Origin: Fidelibacterota bacterium
Lineage (GTDB): Bacteria; Fidelibacterota; Marinisomatia; Marinisomatales; TCS55
NCBI GenBank assembly: GCA_016845785.1
Contig: JAERSH010000006.1
Location: 1-32,252, forward strand
Length of the DNA: 32,252 bases
Direction: 5' to 3'
In this document: piece after piece, positions 1 to 6,995 of the stretch
How positions within the stretch are numbered: position 1 is the first letter of the stretch
How the letters are laid out: every line of letters starts with the position of its first letter
Position numbers and translations under genes: made by a program
Notes under the pieces: model-generated
The model's input: only the letters and a program-made list of their open reading frames with translations
Database searches by the model: none
Told to the model about the DNA's origin: nothing

Positions 1-440
1 TTCCTGTATTCAAATCCATCTTTCGGAAAAATGCCATTTCCCGTTTTGCCCACATGCTCGAAACGCTGATCCGCAGCGGGATTCACATTATTTCCGGTCT
101 GAAAACAGTAGAAAAAACAGTGGGGAATTCATTGGTAGAACAGGGAATAGCCAAGGCTAGGGAAGACGCCGCCGGGGGGTCCCAATTGGCGCCGGCCCTG
201 GCCCAATGTAAATATTTTCCTCCCATGGCTATCAAAATGATCAGCGTGGGAGAAGATTCAGGTACCCTGGATGTGATGCTGGAAAAAGTAGGGCAGCATT
301 ATGATAATGAAGTCAGCCATTTACTCAAGCGCCTCACAGCCCTCCTTGAGCCTATGATGACCGTCATCATGGGCGCCTTTTTGCTGTTGATAGCCCTGGG
401 TATCTTTTTACCCATGTGGCAGGTGTACGAGGTCTTTTAA
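1..440 (+). CDS. Type II secretion / type IV pilus inner-membrane platform protein GspF/PilC, C-terminal part
   Basis: The reading frame is open from the left edge of the window, so the gene is 5'-truncated; it reads in from position 3. The translated part matches the second cytoplasmic domain of GspF/PilC: a stretch beginning RFAHMLETLIRSG, then GLKTVEKTVGN, a K-M-I-S-V-G-E-D-S-G-T-L motif, and a closing hydrophobic helix (LLEPMMTVIMGAFLLLIALG) before the short C-terminus. In this family the protein sits in the inner membrane and links the assembly ATPase to growth of the pilus or pseudopilus. It lies directly before a run of prepilin genes, which supports the call. Whether the machine is a type IV pilus, MSHA-like pilus or type II secretion system cannot be told from this fragment. 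Confidence 0.92.
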   Translation, partial: PVFKSIFRKNAISRFAHMLETLIRSGIHIISGLKTVEKTVGNSLVEQGIAKAREDAAGGSQLAPALAQCKYFPPMAIKMISVGEDSGTLDVMLEKVGQHYDNEVSHLLKRLTALLEPMMTVIMGAFLLLIALGIFLPMWQVYEVF

Positions 441-566
441 ATGGGACAGATGAATCATTGGAAATACTTACTTTTCCAGAAAAAGTACCCTGCCTGGATT
501 TACATTTTTATCTTAGGTATTTACAGTATCGCCATAGCCTTATTTGTGCTCCTCACCTTGGCCTAA
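441..566 (+). CDS. Small single-pass membrane protein, 41 residues, directly after GspF/PilC
   Basis: The ATG follows the TAA of the platform gene without a gap. It encodes a short peptide starting MGQMNHWKYLLFQKKYPAW, followed by one hydrophobic helix (about residues 20-41) that runs to the stop. The positive residues before the helix suggest a cytoplasmic N-terminus. An alternative start is the Met at residue 4. The zero-base spacing suggests translational coupling to the platform gene, and a terminator-like hairpin lies 25 bases downstream, so it would be the last gene of that transcript. I do not recognise a family. It could be a small accessory subunit of the pilus platform, or a chance ORF; its composition and position favour a real gene. 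Confidence 0.55.
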   Translation: MGQMNHWKYLLFQKKYPAWIYIFILGIYSIAIALFVLLTLA

Positions 567-590
567 TACCGTCTAATTTTAAGACTAAGC

Positions 591-613
591 ACTTGTCTCA
601 TTTTGAGACAAGT
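591..613 (+). terminator. Hairpin terminator after the platform operon
   Basis: A perfect 10-base inverted repeat, ACTTGTCTCA and TGAGACAAGT, is separated by TTT and followed by the pyrimidine run CTCTTTC. It lies after the last gene of the platform transcript and before the pilin promoter region. The T-tract is imperfect, so the termination strength is uncertain. Confidence 0.65.
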
Positions 614-651
614 CTCTTTCAAATATAATCATTCCCGTCGAGAAACATGTT

Positions 652-667
652 TGGCATAGTTTTTGAA
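652..667 (+). promoter_or_regulatory. Possible sigma-54-like promoter before the pilin genes
   Basis: TGGCAT, five bases, TTGAA gives a GG at the -24 position and GA where GC is expected at -12, with the correct ten-base spacing. It lies 43 bases before the first pilin start. Pilin genes in several Proteobacteria are sigma-54 dependent. The mismatch at -12 makes this weak; an overlapping sigma-70-type element (TATATA at 669-674) is an alternative. Confidence 0.3.
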
Positions 668-709
668 CTATATAGAGCAGTTCGGTAAAAATAAAAAAAG
701 GTGAAAAAA

Positions 710-1210
710 ATGAAACGAATAAAACAACAACTGGGATTCACGCTGACGGAATTGGTGGTGACCACCGCCATCATGGGCACCCTTGCCGCTGTGGCGATTC
801 CCAGTTATATCGAAACGCAAGCCAAAGCTAAATCTGAAAAAACTATGAGTAATATCAGTGAAATTGGCTCAAAACTGGGTCAGCTCTACCAGGAACTCTC
901 TGGTGAGTTTGGTGAAATGAACCTTGTAGGCACACTCAATACATCTATCTCAATTGACAGTACCACCGCCATTTTGCAGGATGCACCATCCGGTGCTAAT
1001 GTGTCAAAGATTTGGGGCGATATTTATGCTGATGGTATACCAACCTCCCCATTTGGAGACCTAGCTTACACCTATAAAATTTCCAGCGTAGGCGATGTGG
1101 TGTACACCGTGGATGAATCGGGGAATGTCTCTGTAACCGTTACCAAAGCACAAATTACATTCTACGACCAGGAAGATCCTGACGGCCTGTGGATGAAATT
1201 TGCATATTAA
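710..1210 (+). CDS. Type IV pilin / pseudopilin with prepilin N-terminus
   Basis: The 166-residue product has a short basic leader (MKRIKQQLG), then F-T-L-T-E-L and a hydrophobic helix, the prepilin peptidase site and assembly helix of class III signal peptides. Glu5 of the mature form is present. The start was chosen at the ATG at 710 because AAAGGTG lies 7 bases upstream; a GTG at 701 overlaps that site. It is the first gene after the terminator and possible promoter, so it heads the pilin operon. The C-terminal half is a generic pilin globular domain rich in Ser, Thr and Gly. Its first position and length are compatible with a major or minor pilin; the sequence does not say which. Confidence 0.88.
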   Translation: MKRIKQQLGFTLTELVVTTAIMGTLAAVAIPSYIETQAKAKSEKTMSNISEIGSKLGQLYQELSGEFGEMNLVGTLNTSISIDSTTAILQDAPSGANVSKIWGDIYADGIPTSPFGDLAYTYKISSVGDVVYTVDESGNVSVTVTKAQITFYDQEDPDGLWMKFAY

Positions 1211-1236
1211 CTAAAATTGTATAAAGGAGTTACATC

Positions 1237-1641
1237 ATGAAAAAAACAAACGGATTCACATTAATTGAATTGATCCTGGTGGTTGTGATACTGGGAATTT
1301 TGGCTGCCGTTGCGGTACCCAAGTTTTCAACCCTTCAAATATCAGCCACACTTAAATCGGAAGAAGCGGTTTTAGACCAGGTAAAAGCTGGGTTAGCCCA
1401 TTCGGCTTCACAAAACCTGATTGACAGTGGATTATGGGATTATCCTGCAACTTCAACCAATATCCTCACGTCGGTATTAGATGAAGTTCCGGCGAATTGG
1501 ACATACAGCACGACGACGGCCAAATTCACCCATACCCGGGATGATAGTTTAATTACATGGACCTATGCCGTTACAGCATCCTCAGGGAATACGAGAGGAT
1601 CGTACACAATAGGTACCAGAACAGCTACATCCAATAATTAA
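1237..1641 (+). CDS. Type IV pilin-like protein (MSHA/GspG-like)
   Basis: The 134-residue product begins MKKTNGFTLIELILVVVILG, a classic prepilin cleavage site after Gly6 with Phe1 and Glu5 of the mature helix, followed by A-A-V-A-V-P-K-F. A strong AAAGGAG lies 8 bases before the ATG. The small, Thr/Ser-rich globular part with no cysteine pair resembles MSHA-type or GspG-type pilins in size. It follows the previous pilin by 26 bases and is probably cotranscribed. It is a candidate for the major subunit because it has the strongest ribosome binding site and the most canonical leader of the set; that is inference. Confidence 0.88.
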   Translation: MKKTNGFTLIELILVVVILGILAAVAVPKFSTLQISATLKSEEAVLDQVKAGLAHSASQNLIDSGLWDYPATSTNILTSVLDEVPANWTYSTTTAKFTHTRDDSLITWTYAVTASSGNTRGSYTIGTRTATSNN

Positions 1642-1712
1642 TAGAATATCAGAATCTTCTTAGGGATACAAATGAATCCTTAATTGATAAAAAAAATCCA
1701 AGGAGATACTTT

Positions 1713-2120
1713 TTGAAAAATGGATTTACGCTGGTTGAACTTGTGGTTACGGCTGTCCTAATTGGTATGTTGGCGGCCGTAGCCATTCCGGTTTATACAT
1801 CTTTAACGGCCCGGGCCAATGTGGCCGCATCCAGGTCTGATCTGGAAGCAGTAAAAACGGCCTTCGCCAACCACTATTACAGCAGTTTGTTGGATGGCAG
1901 CAGGGAATTTCCGCCGGCCCCAACAGACAGCCTCATGACCACCGCCTGGGCCGCCGCTACATCCCTGAAAAATGGCGAAGCAGTACAAACCCTTTTCTCG
2001 GAAGGACTGGTCCCTTTAAACCCTAAAGGCAATCCCTATCGTTACGGGATTTACAGCGACAATAGCGGATTTGTATTGCGGGACGGTGATTTCCTGGTTT
2101 TCATTGTGTTTGAGCCTTAA
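1713..2120 (+). CDS. Type IV pilin-like protein with TTG start
   Basis: The 135-residue product starts at TTG, preceded by AAGGAG at the right distance (8 bases), and reads M-K-N-G-F-T-L-V-E-L, a minimal four-residue leader. The hydrophobic helix ends with A-A-V-A-I-P-V-Y, as in GspG/PilE pilins. The C-terminal part contains G-N-P-Y-R-Y-G, similar to the conserved proline/glycine turn of GspG-type major pseudopilins. No in-frame ATG or GTG gives a complete leader, so the TTG start is needed. It sits in the pilin operon between two other prepilin genes. Confidence 0.85.
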   Translation: MKNGFTLVELVVTAVLIGMLAAVAIPVYTSLTARANVAASRSDLEAVKTAFANHYYSSLLDGSREFPPAPTDSLMTTAWAAATSLKNGEAVQTLFSEGLVPLNPKGNPYRYGIYSDNSGFVLRDGDFLVFIVFEP

Positions 2121-2131
2121 CCATTTTAACC

Positions 2132-2614
2132 ATGCAGCATAAAAACCCCTATTCAGGATTCACCCTAATTGAATTAATCATTGTGATTGTCATTCTGGGC
2201 ATTCTATCAATTTTTTTGGTCCCTATTGTAAATAGTGCCCTGATTTCTACACGTGTATCCGCATCGGTTGAAATATTGGCTCAAGATATTCAAACCGTAA
2301 GGGATCTGGCTGGTACCAAACATGATACTTTATGGATTGTCTTTGATTCATTAAACGAAAAGTACACCGTTTACAAAGGACCATCAGTTGCAACGAGAAG
2401 TATAATGAATCACCCAAATTCTCATAACGAATGGATCGTCTCCTTTGATAACGCCACATATAAAGGTGTAGATATTACATCCGAAACCTTTGGATCAAAT
2501 GGTTTGTATTTTGATGCTTGGGGTGACGCGGTTGTAGGGGGTAGTATAGTGTTAAACAACGGTGAAAAAACGATTTCAATCACACAACTTTCTGGAAAAG
2601 TGTCGATTCAATGA
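2132..2614 (+). CDS. Minor pseudopilin, GspH/FimT-like
   Basis: The 160-residue product has the leader MQHKNPYSG and helix F-T-L-I-E-L-I-I-V-I-V-I-L-G. After the helix it carries A-Q-D-I-Q-T-V-R-D-L-A, the pattern seen in GspH/FimT minor pseudopilins, and a C-terminal beta-rich segment containing G-L-Y-F-D-A-W-G. The gene begins 11 bases after the previous stop, and its end overlaps the next start as ATGA. Minor pseudopilins of this type form part of the tip complex that initiates pilus or pseudopilus assembly. The family call rests on the N-terminal helix and gene order. Confidence 0.8.
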   Translation: MQHKNPYSGFTLIELIIVIVILGILSIFLVPIVNSALISTRVSASVEILAQDIQTVRDLAGTKHDTLWIVFDSLNEKYTVYKGPSVATRSIMNHPNSHNEWIVSFDNATYKGVDITSETFGSNGLYFDAWGDAVVGGSIVLNNGEKTISITQLSGKVSIQ

Positions 2615-3378
2615 AACCCATTTCATCAAGTAGAACTTGTAACCACAAGCCCTCAATTGGCAGTCCGGGGGTGTCATTGATCGAACTCATAATTGTTGTA
2701 TTAATTATGGCCATTGCTTTTGCCGCATTTTTGAAAGTATTGACCATGAGTTCTGAACGCGGTGCTGAATCTGAGATTGTTACTGTTCAAGCAACTTTAT
2801 CCATGGATATTATGAATGAAATTCGCAGTAAACGATATGATGAATATTATACCCAAAATTGGAGTACTATCTTGGGACCCGAATCTGGAGAAACAAGTCC
2901 CCTAAATTTTGACGATGTTGACGACTTTAACGGATGGTCAGAAGCTGCAGGGAGTATTAGCGGATATCCGGAATATTCCAGAAGCGTCACCGTAACCTAT
3001 GTGGATACAGCTGGCCAATTTCTTAATAATGTTACCGGACCTGAGGATTACAAATTAGTTGTAATAAATGTGGGGCATTTAACGCTTTCGGATCTGATTG
3101 ACTCACTGGTCATCACGCCGGGGATTCCTTCCCATCATTATAACAAACCGCTTTGTTTGGCCGGTGGCTTGCGGCTCCAAAATACAATTACAGGAAAGAA
3201 ACAAACTTTTTACGGCCCTTTTCCAAAACGAACCATGACATTTACTGTGGATGGCGGCACAGGATCCTTTACCGTTGATTGTGAAACTTGCATTCAAAAA
3301 AACGATATATCCGGCAGTTTAAAAATAAACAAAATTTACGATACGACGGGTGAGATTGCATCCGCATGTACTTCATAA
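2611..3378 (+). CDS. Minor pseudopilin with prepilin motif (GspI/PilV-like)
   Basis: The 255-residue product has an unusually long leader of 20 residues (MKPISSSRTCNHKPSIGSPG) before V-S-L-I-E-L-I-I-V-V-L-I-M. Mature position 1 is Val rather than Phe, which is tolerated in some minor pilins. The start overlaps the previous stop in an ATGA arrangement, which suggests translational coupling. The globular part has five cysteines, including a C-E-T-C pair near residue 225, so a disulfide in the exported domain is possible. Its position between GspH-like and GspJ-like genes suggests the GspI/PilV slot, but the length exceeds a typical GspI of about 120-130 residues. Confidence 0.78.
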   Translation: MKPISSSRTCNHKPSIGSPGVSLIELIIVVLIMAIAFAAFLKVLTMSSERGAESEIVTVQATLSMDIMNEIRSKRYDEYYTQNWSTILGPESGETSPLNFDDVDDFNGWSEAAGSISGYPEYSRSVTVTYVDTAGQFLNNVTGPEDYKLVVINVGHLTLSDLIDSLVITPGIPSHHYNKPLCLAGGLRLQNTITGKKQTFYGPFPKRTMTFTVDGGTGSFTVDCETCIQKNDISGSLKINKIYDTTGEIASACTS

Positions 3379-3935
3379 TGATGGAAAATATTCAAAAACA
3401 TAGTAAAGGATTTACTTTGATGGAATTGGTCATGGTGATGGTGGGCATGGGTATTGTAGGCATCATCTCAATAAATATATTTGTTTTGGGCGTGGAAATT
3501 TATAATGATGTCATTAATCATAAAGAAACAGTCAATGCCAATCGATTGGCAGTCTCAAGAACCGCACGTGAATTAAATCTGCAAAGGGATAAAAATCATT
3601 TGGAAATCGCTTCTGCTTCAGTGATTCAATTTGTTACACCCATCATCGATACACTCGAATATGATTTAAGTGATGATCAGGTTAGCATTACAAAAAATAA
3701 CGGTTCAAAAAGAGGCATTGCCGATAATGTAATTTCAAATATTTCCAATTTTTCTTATCACGATTCCACCGGGTCAGAACTCTTACCACTGCCACTATCT
3801 ACATCTTTGAGAGATAATGTTTGGTTTATTAAACTGAAAATTCAAACGGGATTTCTAGGCGATACCCTTACCCTTGAAACAAAAGTGTTTCCCCAAAATT
3901 TGAATTATGGTTTTAGGATGCCTTATCATGATTAA
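3378..3935 (+). CDS. Minor pseudopilin, GspJ/PilW-like
   Basis: The product (about 185 residues) has the leader MMENIQKHSKG and helix F-T-L-M-E-L-V-M-V-M-V-G-M-G. The chosen ATG overlaps the previous stop codon (TAATG); an ATG at 3366 and another at 3381 are also in frame, and no clear Shine-Dalgarno sequence separates them. After the helix, the segment R-L-A-V-S-R-T-A-R-E-L is typical of GspJ/PilW proteins. The C-terminal half is beta-rich with no strong motif. It is the last gene of the set with a full prepilin site and overlaps the following PilX-like gene by 8 bases. Confidence 0.8.
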   Translation: MMENIQKHSKGFTLMELVMVMVGMGIVGIISINIFVLGVEIYNDVINHKETVNANRLAVSRTARELNLQRDKNHLEIASASVIQFVTPIIDTLEYDLSDDQVSITKNNGSKRGIADNVISNISNFSYHDSTGSELLPLPLSTSLRDNVWFIKLKIQTGFLGDTLTLETKVFPQNLNYGFRMPYHD

Positions 3936-5169
3936 CCGCCTCAACACAACTGGATATTTATATGGGCAATCACTCATTGGTGAAAAGGGTGTGATTTTGG
4001 TGGGTCCAACACTCGCCGTTTTCTTTATTCTTATTGTGCTATCTTTCACTTTAGTCAATATTATTAAAAGTGAAGAAGCTGGTTCCACCGGCTATGTTGT
4101 GGGTATGGACGCCCATGATATCACCCAAACTGGATTGGAAAGAGGCATTCAACAATTAAGAAGAACGAGGGTGCCGCCATTCTTAACCCAATCTGAATTT
4201 GGTATCGGAAATTATACCGTTCAATTCGATACAACGCATGATGAAACGGGTACGCCATTACCATGGTGTAATTACGTGATGATAAACAGTACAGGGAAAA
4301 TAAATTTTGTTGAAAGAAATATGCGTTTGATGCTTTCGACCCTTCCCCATGCGTTTTTATTTCCTCTCTATTCCCAAAATTTAAAAAATAAAACATTAAA
4401 TCTTTCGGGTACTACATCGGTTACGGGAGACGTTTATTTTAGGGGCGATGTAAAAACAACCGTTCCCATATCAGGAACGACTTATACACCATCTGGTCAT
4501 ACCGTTACGACAGGATCTATTACTTATCATCCGGAGCCGCAGCCGCCTTTTCCATATTTTGATGAAAGTATTTTTGCAGGACTGCTTCAAACGGCAATGA
4601 ATCAATCTGCAAGTGATTTCATTCAATCGGGAGGGACCCTTTCACTATCTGCCTATTCAAACAATGAACTCTATGTGAGAGGTGATGTAGAATTGGTAAA
4701 TGTTACTGTTAATGGGCCTGGAAAAATAATTGCCACGGGAGAAGTAGAAATTGAGCGAGGATCTGTTTCAGATGGCGTTTGGATTGTAGCTAAAAAAGAA
4801 TTTGAAGTTGAAGGGCCTTCAACGTTGGGGACCGGCATATGTGGCACTCAAGATGGCGTCATCATTTATGCAGGCGGTGGGATATATGATATTGAAATCG
4901 AATTTGAAGATGTAACTATTTATGGATTGGTCATTTTTGGGGGGACAACCGAAGAACAGGAGATTGAAAACAGTATTTTCCATGGTGCCATTTTATCCTA
5001 TAGCCGTGGATTAGAATTTTCAGGATCGTCTATCACGGGATCTTTGGTGAGTAAAAACTTACCTTCTCTTGGCTCAACGACCATTAGTCGGGGACCGTTA
5101 CCTTTACTCTTAAGCCAAAATATCGGACTTGAACCCTATATCATTCCTGGAACATGGTTGGAATATTGA
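3928..5169 (+). CDS. PilX-like minor pilus component with beta-helical C-terminus
   Basis: The 413-residue product starts at the ATG at 3928, with AGGATG 8 bases upstream, and overlaps the previous gene by 8 bases. It has one transmembrane helix at about residues 23-46 after G-E-K-G-V-I-L-V-G-P, the arrangement of PilX/GspK-like components, which lack the strict FTLIE site. Residues about 145-400 are a series of short beta repeats with many Gly, Asn, Ser and Thr residues (for example G-D-V-Y-F-R-G-D-V and L-Y-V-R-G-D-V-E-L), suggesting a right-handed beta-helix like bactofilins or adhesive tip proteins. It probably sits at the pilus tip or anchors the minor pilins; that is inference from order and shape. 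Confidence 0.7.
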   Translation: MINRLNTTGYLYGQSLIGEKGVILVGPTLAVFFILIVLSFTLVNIIKSEEAGSTGYVVGMDAHDITQTGLERGIQQLRRTRVPPFLTQSEFGIGNYTVQFDTTHDETGTPLPWCNYVMINSTGKINFVERNMRLMLSTLPHAFLFPLYSQNLKNKTLNLSGTTSVTGDVYFRGDVKTTVPISGTTYTPSGHTVTTGSITYHPEPQPPFPYFDESIFAGLLQTAMNQSASDFIQSGGTLSLSAYSNNELYVRGDVELVNVTVNGPGKIIATGEVEIERGSVSDGVWIVAKKEFEVEGPSTLGTGICGTQDGVIIYAGGGIYDIEIEFEDVTIYGLVIFGGTTEEQEIENSIFHGAILSYSRGLEFSGSSITGSLVSKNLPSLGSTTISRGPLPLLLSQNIGLEPYIIPGTWLEY

Positions 5170-5180
5170 GAGATATTGGA

Positions 5181-6434
5181 ATGATAAATCAATTAAATAT
5201 TAAAAATAGTCTACAGCATTTGATCATGATTATCCGTGTGCTCGGGATAATTGGATTCCATTTGTCCGAAACTATTTTTGCTGATGATGATCTGGAAATT
5301 ACCATTTATGATTTAGGGACACTTGGAGGTGTTACCAGTGTAGCAACTTCCGTAAATGATGCAGGGAGAGTAGCCGGGTATAGTGAAACAGCCTCAGGGG
5401 ACGTACATGCATTTTATTGGAAGAAAAATGAAGGCATGACCGATTTAGGGACACTTGGTGGTAATTCCAGTTTTGCCAATGCCATAAATAACAGCAATCG
5501 CATCGTCGGGTTTAGTAAAACATCAGAGGGGGTATATCATGCATTTTATTGGAAGAAAAATCAAGGTATGACCGATATCGGTACCTTGGGCGGCAGTTCG
5601 AGCCGCGCCATCGCCATTAATGATGATCACATGGTGGTGGGTTATAGCAAAACATCTAATGGTGAAACCCATGCTTTTATCTGGGAAAAAAATGAAGGAT
5701 TAACCGATCTTGGTACGCTGGGAGGGACGGTGAGCCGGGCAATGGGTATTAGTGATGGGGATGATGATGAAGTAGTGGTGGTGGGGTATAGCACTACATC
5801 CGCCGGATACTACCACGCATTCAAATGGACAGAAGATGATGGTATGGTTGATTTAGGCACTTTGGGTGGCAACGAGAGCCGTGCGGTTGCCGTTTCTGGT
5901 GAGGAAGATGATGATGAATTAATAATTGCCGGTTACAGTACAACCAGTAGCGGGACACGGCATGCATTCAGGTGGACGGATGACGACGGTATGGTTGATT
6001 TGGGTACTTTAGGCGGTGTAACCAGTAAAGCTACCAGTGCGACAGGTGAAGATGATGATGAATTTGCTATCGTAGGATACAGCCATAAAATTGTGGGTGG
6101 TTCGAACCAAAATCATGCTTTTTTATGGACGGAAGATGATGGCATGCAAGATTTAGGAACATTAAGTGGAGAGAGCAGTCGTGCATTATCAGTGAGTGGT
6201 GAAGATGATGATGAATTTGTTGTTGTGGGATATACGATTACCACGTCGGGATTCGAGAATCCATTTTTCTGGGATGAGGACAATGGTATGGTAGCATTGA
6301 CTACTTTAGAAACAGGAAATAGTCGCGCATTGTTTGTGAGTTCCGATGACGATGACGAATATAATATAGTCGGCTTTGGCGAAGGAGACGAAGGGCCCCG
6401 TGCAATTTATTGGTACGTTGAGGTGGATGATTAA
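5181..6434 (+). CDS. Exported HAF-repeat protein
   Basis: The 417-residue product has a hydrophobic signal segment (about residues 12-34, ending S-E-T-I-F-A) and then eight units of about 45-50 residues, each with D-L-G-T-L-G-G (starting near residues 44, 88, 132, 177, 224, 273, 324 and, degenerate, 371), a turn, V-V-G-Y-S and H-A-F-x-W. This is the HAF family of extracellular repeats, probably beta-propeller blades. Units 4-8 carry an acidic D-D-D-E insert where units 1-3 have an N-D-x-G turn. The start at 5181 was preferred over the ATG at 5154, which lies inside the preceding gene. No enzymatic function is known for the family; a role at the cell surface is likely. Confidence 0.85.
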   Translation: MINQLNIKNSLQHLIMIIRVLGIIGFHLSETIFADDDLEITIYDLGTLGGVTSVATSVNDAGRVAGYSETASGDVHAFYWKKNEGMTDLGTLGGNSSFANAINNSNRIVGFSKTSEGVYHAFYWKKNQGMTDIGTLGGSSSRAIAINDDHMVVGYSKTSNGETHAFIWEKNEGLTDLGTLGGTVSRAMGISDGDDDEVVVVGYSTTSAGYYHAFKWTEDDGMVDLGTLGGNESRAVAVSGEEDDDELIIAGYSTTSSGTRHAFRWTDDDGMVDLGTLGGVTSKATSATGEDDDEFAIVGYSHKIVGGSNQNHAFLWTEDDGMQDLGTLSGESSRALSVSGEDDDEFVVVGYTITTSGFENPFFWDEDNGMVALTTLETGNSRALFVSSDDDDEYNIVGFGEGDEGPRAIYWYVEVDD

Positions 6435-6492
6435 ATAAAATTATGGATAACAGATAATATGCAAATATTAAAAAAACAAGAAAGGAAATAAA

Positions 6493-6699
6493 ATGGAACT
6501 CATCATACTCATTTCAGGAATGCTTTCGATTTTGACAGGTATTTTACTTTGGGTCCGGCCCGCATCTTTAATTCGTACAGGGGAATACCTGAACAAGGAA
6601 GTGGAATCAAATGCATACATTGTGAAAAATAAAAACATATTTGGTTCATCCCTTCTGGTTTTAGGCTCAGTGATGGTTTATTTCCTGATATGGGGTTAA
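6493..6699 (+). CDS. Small two-helix membrane protein, paralogue A
   Basis: The 68-residue product has two hydrophobic segments (about residues 2-22 and 49-67) joined by a polar stretch with R-P-A-S-L-I-R-T-G-E-Y-L-N-K-E-V. A strong GAAAGGA lies before the ATG. It aligns along its whole length with the next gene (small residue, W or M, then P-x-x-L/I, a lysine before a polar loop, K-N-x-x-x-F-G or K-L-W-G-T, and a second helix). The leaders of the two genes are also alike. The pair looks like a tandem duplication. I do not recognise the family; it may be a helper of a membrane complex. Confidence 0.7.
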   Translation: MELIILISGMLSILTGILLWVRPASLIRTGEYLNKEVESNAYIVKNKNIFGSSLLVLGSVMVYFLIWG

Positions 6700-6726
6700 G
6701 CAAAAACATAAAGAAAGGAAAATATC

Positions 6727-6951
6727 ATGGATCAATACATCGTTCAATTTTCTTTACTCATGACCCTGGCGGCACTGGTAATCCTTTATGGCGCTTTAAT
6801 GATCATGGCTCCTGGGGCAATTCAGAGTATGGGGAAACAATTGGATAAACCGGTACTGATGACGGATACAAAAATATTTCCAAACCGCAAACTATGGGGC
6901 ACTTTGTTTATTGTAGTGGGGGTTCTTCTTTTGATGTCCTATTTCACCTAA
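6727..6951 (+). CDS. Small two-helix membrane protein, paralogue B
   Basis: The 74-residue product has helices at about residues 8-29 and 56-73 around a loop with A-P-G-A-I-Q-S-M-G-K-Q-L-D-K. It starts 27 bases after its paralogue and has the same AAAGAAAGGAAA leader. The loop lysines and the N-R-K-L-W-G-T segment match the corresponding part of the upstream protein. Two adjacent copies suggest a heteromer or dosage effect. The function is unknown; a role in the membrane is all the sequence shows. Confidence 0.7.
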   Translation: MDQYIVQFSLLMTLAALVILYGALMIMAPGAIQSMGKQLDKPVLMTDTKIFPNRKLWGTLFIVVGVLLLMSYFT

Positions 6952-6995
6952 GGATAGGGTATCCAACCGATTAACCGAATTGGGACGGGAAAAAT

